Below are positions 1-4,676 of a DNA stretch of 10,599 nt, piece after piece. The stretch spans positions 1-10,599 of the forward strand of contig JAUCNG010399366.1 in the NCBI GenBank assembly GCA_032353305.1. The letters run 5' to 3'. The notes beneath the pieces are model-generated. The model saw only the letters and a program-made list of their open reading frames with translations, did no database searches and was not told the DNA's origin. The stretch's first letter is position 1. Every line of letters starts with the position of its first letter. The position numbers were made by a program, and so were the translations under genes. This stretch comes from Cephalothrix spiralis. Taxonomy: Eukaryota; Nemertea; Palaeonemertea; Archinemertea; Cephalotrichidae.

Positions 1-839
1 AACAATTTTTATTTCTTATATAAATTTTGATTTCAATTTTTTGGTCTCATAAGTTTGTTTTTACTTAATAAAACGACTTTTGTCGGCCGAAAAAATTCAA
101 AATTTTCAATTATTTTTCATGCTAACTCCGGGTGCTAACTCAGTGCACATACCAAGAGAGGCTATACTTGCTACAAACGATAATAAAACTCGGTAATTTC
201 GTTAAAGAAATAGCCCTCCATCGCAGATGAATATGTCTTATATCATTGACATATGGGTCCTATAACGACCCATAAAATAGTTTTAGGAGGAATTGTAGAA
301 AATGATAATTGCTCATAATCGTAGTCATAGAATCTAATGATATAAATAAGTCAAGTTATAGTCATACTATTGTGTGTTGCAGTGAAACAATGAACTAAAA
401 TTTGAAATTATGATCAAAAATTTTATGAAAGCAATCCATCAAACTTTTGACAGTCAGAGATGAGATTTTCATTTAAAAGGGCTCATATACTCGCTAGTTC
501 GTTGTTTTACTGCAACAGACAATAATCGATTTTTAAAATTACCTCAAACTGATTACAATCGTTATTACTGGACGACCAGCTTATCTTATTCGTATCACTT
601 TACCAGGGTTAATAGGCACTCTTGCTGGATATGTCTCATTTTCCCCACCTTTTCAAGATATCTCACAAAGTTTGAAAATGCGCGTATGTGAGATGTACAT
701 TTTTTACTATCGTAAACTGCATAGCCATTGTTTCAACTGATTCATTGACTTCAATTTATATAAATTTAAGGCTTTTATTATTCTTATGAGGAAAACATTT
801 TTCAGTTTTTGCGCGCCTTTCACAAAAATATATGTTTTT
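1..839. other. AT-rich stretch with no recognisable gene
   Basis: All frames are broken by frequent stops, and I see no RNA gene or well-formed repeat. The only local patterns are a doubled GCTAACTC (122-143) and one isolated TTTTAGGA (271-278) that matches the repeat at 970-1036. Confidence 0.5.
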
Positions 840-862
840 GAGCCGAGCGAAGCGAGGCGAGG
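840..862. repeat. Short GC-rich islet of the GCGAAGCGAGGC type
   Basis: A 23-base purine- and CpG-rich stretch lies in very AT-rich flanks and is followed by AAAAATTTCAG. It resembles the islet at 3926-3950, which lies inside a hAT-like element, so it may be a relic of a related element. No terminal repeats were found around it. Confidence 0.35.
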
Positions 863-969
863 AAAAATTTCAGTTTTTACTTGCATAATTCATCATTTCT
901 CATTCCATTTGAGGCTCTGATTTGAGGCATTTATCAAACTAATGACATTTTTGCGGAGCTTTTTAAAAA

Positions 970-1036
970 TTTTAGGAATTTTAGGAGATTTTCAGAATTT
1001 TAGGAGGCTTTGTCAAATTTTAGGATTCTTTTAGGA
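970..1036 (+). repeat. Decayed TTTTAGGA repeat phased near 10 bp
   Basis: Perfect TTTTAGGA copies start at 970, 979, 998, 1018 and 1029. A variant, TTTTCAGA, starts at 989 and a weaker one near 1008. The steps are therefore about 9 to 11 bases throughout, close to one helical turn. Confidence 0.6.
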
Positions 1037-1279
1037 ACTTTCCATGAATTCACTGGTCATCTTTAAAATCATCTAAAATATAAACAAGTAAACATTTCCG
1101 TAAACAGTAAATAAATAGGTCAATATTGAAATTATCTGAAAATTTTGTAAAGTAGGCGTGGGTGTTTATAACAATTTGCCAATATTGAATCAATATTCAA
1201 CAATGCGATAAAGACTGGTGATGTAATGTAATACAGGTGTTTTGGTATAGCAGTTAGCTTTGACCACCATATTTTCATG

Positions 1280-1357
1280 GTCAGGATAGCCGAGTGGTGG
1301 ACATCGTTAGATTCTCATATGTGGCGGGGGTCGTGGGTTCGAAGCTTGCCTCTGATT
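1280..1357 (+). mobile_element. tRNA-Leu-like head of a SINE
   Basis: GTCAGGATAGCCGAGTGG at the start closely matches the 5' end of animal tRNA-Leu. TAGCCGAGTGG (1287-1297) fits the Pol III A box and GGTTCGAAGC (1336-1345) the B box. The 3' acceptor side CTCTGAT pairs with GTCAGGA in 6 of 7 positions counting wobbles, but the T stem is mostly wobble pairs and the anticodon arm is degenerate. This points to a retroposed tRNA-derived head rather than a working tRNA. The sequence after it (1358-1450) includes a hairpin and may be the SINE body; I cannot place the 3' end. Confidence 0.6.
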
Positions 1358-1371
1358 TAATTCCTGTGTTG

Positions 1372-1448
1372 TTATCATCTAATCAATGATGATATACAGA
1401 CATGCACATGATTATATGATTCATACATGATCTGAGATTAGATGATAA
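1372..1448. repeat. 13-bp inverted repeat behind the SINE head
   Basis: TTATCATCTAATC (1372-1384) is the exact reverse complement of GATTAGATGATAA (1436-1448). Related pieces recur at 1567-1596, where TAATCTCAGAT is the reverse complement of ATCTGAGATTA at 1430-1440. The stretch 1450-1800 otherwise shows no supported gene. Confidence 0.6.
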
Positions 1449-1804
1449 TTTAAACGAAAAATAGCTAAAAGGTTAGCAGTTTTTATATTTAAAGAAGATG
1501 TCCTATTTTTGTCATATTTTGAGTAGTACTACACAGCATTAGTTCATTACATTTCGTCAGAGCATGATAATCTCAGATTAAATCTCTTATCATCTCAAAT
1601 TGCACTCCACTGAGTGAGATTCGATCTCGAATTTGGTCCGATCATCCGGTTGTGCGAATGGCATTGTGGGAACCGTAAAAACACGCGCAATAAGAATTAA
1701 TATCAGCATATTAATCAGGGAAAAAAAGGTACGGTCGAGAAAGGCGACAAATAAAATATAACGGACGCATAGGCCATGAATATTTATGAACATAAATCAA
1801 GTGC

Positions 1805-1829
1805 ATTATATAAATGTCATTTATATAAT
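1805..1829. repeat. Perfect 12-bp AT-rich palindrome
   Basis: ATTATATAAATG and CATTTATATAAT pair perfectly around a single T at 1817. Confidence 0.6.
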
Positions 1830-1886
1830 ATTAGAAAATGAGATCCTGTTACGCAAGTTATAATTCATTCATTTATTTTTTATGAC

Positions 1887-1913
1887 GCCTACTTGAGAAG
1901 GCCTACTTGAGAA
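1887..1913. repeat. 14-bp tandem duplication
   Basis: GCCTACTTGAGAA occurs at 1887-1899 and again at 1901-1913, separated by one G. Confidence 0.6.
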
Positions 1914-1962
1914 CTTGTTAATTGTCATCGTGTTTAATAATTCTGCTATTAATTGACACGCG

Positions 1963-2421
1963 TTAAATTATACTCATAGGGAACTGAAAGCGATCAATAA
2001 AAATAATATCGTGTGTATCTCGACCTTTACCTCGTTGATCAACGAATAAATCAATACGAACTATATTAAAATCGTACAAAAACCCTTGAAAATACACCAA
2101 AACGTTAAAAAATGATAAAATTCGTGATACAGTGTAATAATAAACATTACCTAACCATTTGTGTTTATTTTTGGATAAAAATTCTCGAAAAATGTCCATA
2201 AGTCAGTCAAAACTGTAGCTTTGGGCCATCCTCAGATATAATACCGGGGAAAAGATGTTTGTAAAGCCAATTATTTCCGTTTTCAAGCCATAGTTAACTA
2301 TCATAAAGAAAAAAACAAGGGCTCCATCGAGCCCTTGGAAAAAATCATTCGATTTCAAGTTTGTTTTCTGATCATTTTCTCCCAAGATGGCCGCATAATT
2401 GTTCATGCGCAGGGCTATTTT
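1963..2421 (-). pseudogene. Minus-strand frame of about 150 codons broken by one TGA
   Basis: From 2421 down to the stop ending at 1963, one minus-strand frame has a single internal stop, TGA at 2205-2203. ATG codons lie at 2406 and at 2199, the latter two codons after the TGA. In this AT-rich DNA about ten stops would be expected over that length. The upstream part reads MNNYAAILGENDQK and the downstream part MDIFREFLSKNKHKWLG. I recognise neither, and no domain or splice structure is evident. It may be a decayed or lineage-specific gene, or chance; the latter is more likely. Confidence 0.15.
2316..2337. repeat. Perfect 9-bp stem-loop
   Basis: CAAGGGCTC and GAGCCCTTG pair perfectly around a CATC loop, with A-rich flanks. 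The loop and stem do not match the histone 3' stem-loop. Confidence 0.65.
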
Positions 2422-2446
2422 TTACCGCCTCTCCAGATCACGTGAT
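2384..2446. promoter_or_regulatory. Promoter-like cluster: YY1-, NRF1- and E-box-like motifs
   Basis: AAGATGGCCGC (2384-2394) resembles the YY1 core, CATGCGCAG (2404-2412) an NRF1 half-site region, and ATCACGTGAT (2437-2446) is a palindromic CACGTG E-box. All three lie within about 60 bases, in a locally less AT-rich stretch. Clusters of this kind occur at housekeeping promoters. No transcript start or gene can be tied to it with certainty; the minus-strand frame ending at 1963 overlaps it. Confidence 0.25.
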
Positions 2447-2599
2447 GAACTATTAAATCGGATCGATAAATAGTATCCCATTAGGTTTATTAAAAGACTG
2501 CGACGATATTTTGTAAACGTTATTGGAAAATCGAATACAGTATAAAGAGATTATAGAAAATCACCATACCATGGCAGCCCATTCGATCCGACAAAAAAC

Positions 2600-3390
2600 T
2601 AGAATTGAATAAGTCCAAGTTGACATATAAACATAACTTGTATACATTGTGGTTATGGAACATATCACCAGCATTTAGATAAAAATAATATAAGGTATGT
2701 AATTAATAATTTATTCAAAAAAGGTAGAAGACTTGAATTTAAATTAAAAAGAAATATTAGGAAATTTGAGTCATTTCAAGGTATGGTTTATATATTTTTT
2801 CTAAAGAACATATTTCGTAGAGAAATGTATAACACTATTTTCTTGGTGGTATGGCCATTTGTGTTTTAAATAGAGTCCATATAAAATGAGTCTCGTGCCA
2901 TAAATAGTTATTAGCATTGCTTAAACTCCTGATAGCTTTATCAGATCATATGACAATTTCCTGAATATATTCTTTCAAATTAGCTCAATTTCTCTCCTAG
3001 ACTGGTGACCAAAATGACCCTTTAAGTGTTCTAAAATGGAATATATTGGAACTTGAAGGGTATCGTGGGTTCACAGATCTCTTTAAGACTAGATTAGCAT
3101 TAACAATCAACAATTTAAAAAAATGATTTTTTTTGTTTTGGCATATATTTAAAAAAATGATGTATACGGGAACCAGTCTATTGTGTATTTGAGACTCTCA
3201 TTATCTCAGTAACGGCTGGATTTAGGCTACATGTATATAATTGTATTACCAACAGAAATAAATATGACCATAATCAAACCAAATCAGCTTTTTTTTATAT
3301 TCGTGAAAACTTGAAATTCACATATTTTTGACCCCCAAGGTACACTCTTTAAAAGAGGGTTCTATCGACTAATTTTACTCCTTGTACGAT
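2600..3390. other. AT-rich stretch with no recognisable gene
   Basis: All frames are short. I see only homopolymeric A and T runs (for example 3117-3136) and no repeat or RNA gene that I can support. Confidence 0.5.
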
Positions 3391-3392
3391 AT

Positions 3393-3423
3393 ACGACTAC
3401 GCCTACGACTACGCCTACGACTA
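3393..3423 (+). repeat. 12-bp minisatellite, 2.6 copies
   Basis: ACGACTACGCCT is repeated exactly at 3393-3404 and 3405-3416, with a partial third copy ACGACTA to 3423. The unit is richer in GC than its flanks. Confidence 0.75.
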
Positions 3424-3725
3424 AATATTTTGCGTTTACGATTTTCGCTAAAACGACATTTTTCCACTTTGCGCTAATTTGGACTGTCTAGACTGGGCCT
3501 TAGATAAAAGCTTGGTAAAACATGATCTCAACTTGTGATCCAACAATTATTTGGGCAGTCACGTACAACCTCAAAAGTACAAACTATATGGCCCTAATCG
3601 ATTTCGATTTTCCGCCTAATTTTGGTCATTGATGCTAGACACATAGAATATCCATTTAAGTATTTTCTTTTTAAATAAGGGGATAATTACTTGGTATTGT
3701 GGTGCCCTATCCGATCTCCCCTGTA

Positions 3726-4066
3726 CAGTGCTCCAAATCTGCCCCTACAAAAAAGTAGGACTTTTTTCAGACTTTTTCGGAACATAAAACCAGATAAATA
3801 CGCGAAATCGGAGGTATATTAGGCCAATATATCTATGTAGTTATTTGGTGGTATCAAGTAGTCAGATATCTAATATTTGTAATAAACAAAGATAAAAATA
3901 AGAAAGAGTCATAATTCGTTAAAAAGAGCGAGCGCCGTAGGCGCGAGCCGAAAAATTTGCATTTTAGCGTCGAAATAAGGCAGAAAAATTCATAATTTGG
4001 TCGAACTTGCTAAAAAAGTAGGACATCAATCCAAAAATTAGGACACATCATCGTAAAGGAGCACTG
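3726..4066. mobile_element. Short non-autonomous hAT-like DNA transposon
   Basis: CAGTGCTCC (3726-3734) and its exact complement GGAGCACTG (4058-4066) bound a 341-bp interval. CCTGTA lies directly outside each end (3720-3725 and 4067-4072), giving a 6-bp target duplication. The CAGTG-type end is characteristic of hAT elements; most hAT elements make 8-bp duplications, while some groups make 5 or 6. There is no transposase frame, so it is a MITE. A 13-bp direct repeat AAAAAAGTAGGAC lies near both ends (3749-3761, 4012-4024). A CpG-rich islet lies in the middle (3926-3950). Confidence 0.65.
3926..3950. repeat. GC-rich palindromic islet inside the hAT-like element
   Basis: GCGCC and GGCGC pair around GTA (3932-3944) within a 25-base CpG-rich stretch, in strongly AT-rich flanks. 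It is similar in style to 840-862. Confidence 0.5.
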
Positions 4067-4379
4067 CCTGTACTTAATGATAAGAATTTATCACGTGTAT
4101 GAAATCGTCGTCCCAAGAGTCCTGCATGTTTTTCGTCTTCTTTGTATACATTGTAGAAAAGCAAGTGCGGACTAATATAGAAAACAATATGAGGACGAGG
4201 TTTATAATAGTAACCTTTATATCAAATTTATAACTAGTGAATAAGTATTAATAAATTACATATGTATATCTCAAAAGTATTGACATTTGGTTTTAATTCC
4301 GGCTCTATCAATAAGTCGATAAGCGATAGCTATACCTGTTCTAATCGTACGATACAGGTCATACTAGCGCTGCAGGACG

Positions 4380-4386
4380 TATAAGA
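4380..4386 (+). promoter_or_regulatory. TATA-like box upstream of the membrane-protein gene
   Basis: TATAAGA lies about 109 bases before ATG 4489. A start of transcription near 4410-4415 (TTTCAAATCC) would sit about 30 bases downstream and leave a 5' leader of about 75 bases. That leader would contain a short upstream ORF (ATG 4434 to TAA 4479-4481, 15 codons). If transcription instead begins further upstream and the AAG at 4482 is an acceptor, this box is fortuitous. Confidence 0.35.
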
Positions 4387-4460
4387 AGCTCCATTTGCAA
4401 AATCTGCGAGTTTCAAATCCAAAACAATAAAACATGTGTGATGATTTACAGTCTGTATTG

Positions 4461-4482
4461 CATGTTTTTTTCTTTCTTTAAG
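4461..4482 (+). other. Possible 5' UTR intron acceptor just before the start codon
   Basis: A nearly pure pyrimidine run ends in AAG at 4482, six bases before ATG 4489, matching the other acceptors of this gene. This suggests a non-coding first exon upstream, spliced to 4483. No donor can be assigned with confidence. Confidence 0.4.
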
Positions 4483-4488
4483 ACAAAA

Positions 4489-4676
4489 ATGCCGGCGGTT
4501 GGAGTCAGCAGAGAAGAGACGACAGTTGTTGTCAGAGATGATGCAGAGCTAGTGGTGGATTGTGAAGGATGCAGAGTGGCATGCGCAGCAGTATGTGTAA
4601 TTCTTTCCTGCAGTTTTGGGCCTATAATACTATTATGTGGTATTATAATTACATGCCTTGCTTATAACTGGGAGTA
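4489..4676 (+). CDS. Coding exon 1: acidic N-terminus and first membrane segment
   Basis: This exon encodes residues 1-62 plus two bases of Tyr63. I chose ATG 4489 because it follows AAAA and directly follows a strong acceptor-like tract (T-rich run and AAG ending at 4482). An in-frame ATG at 4441 would add 16 residues, mostly hydrophobic or aromatic, encoded by that same T-rich tract, which looks non-coding. The exon ends TGG GAG TA before GTAAGTAT. Without splicing the frame would stop at TAG 4675-4677, so a single-exon reading gives a truncated protein with only one membrane segment. CxxC at residues 25-28 and CxxxC spacings at 28-32 and 32-36 lie at the membrane entry and could be lipidated or metal-binding; this is inference. 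Confidence 0.82.

Noticed and set aside
1280-1357. Functional tRNA-Leu gene
   Set aside because: The T stem is mostly wobble pairs, the anticodon stem does not close, and there is an acceptor-stem mismatch.
1616-1630. Second tRNA-like B box (GATTCGATCTC)
   Set aside because: It has no A box at the right distance and no foldable cloverleaf.
1590-1793. Minus-strand frame of 67 codons
   Set aside because: It has no recognisable domain, no supporting signals, and a length expected by chance.
2316-2337. Histone 3' stem-loop or bacterial-type terminator
   Set aside because: Loop CATC and a 9-bp stem do not match the histone element (6-bp stem, 4-base pyrimidine-rich loop), and the DNA is not bacterial.
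2458-2591. 9-bp inverted pair TCGGATCGA/TCGATCCGA as transposon ends
   Set aside because: Similarity does not extend past the 9 bases and no target duplication is present; one short pair like this can occur by chance.
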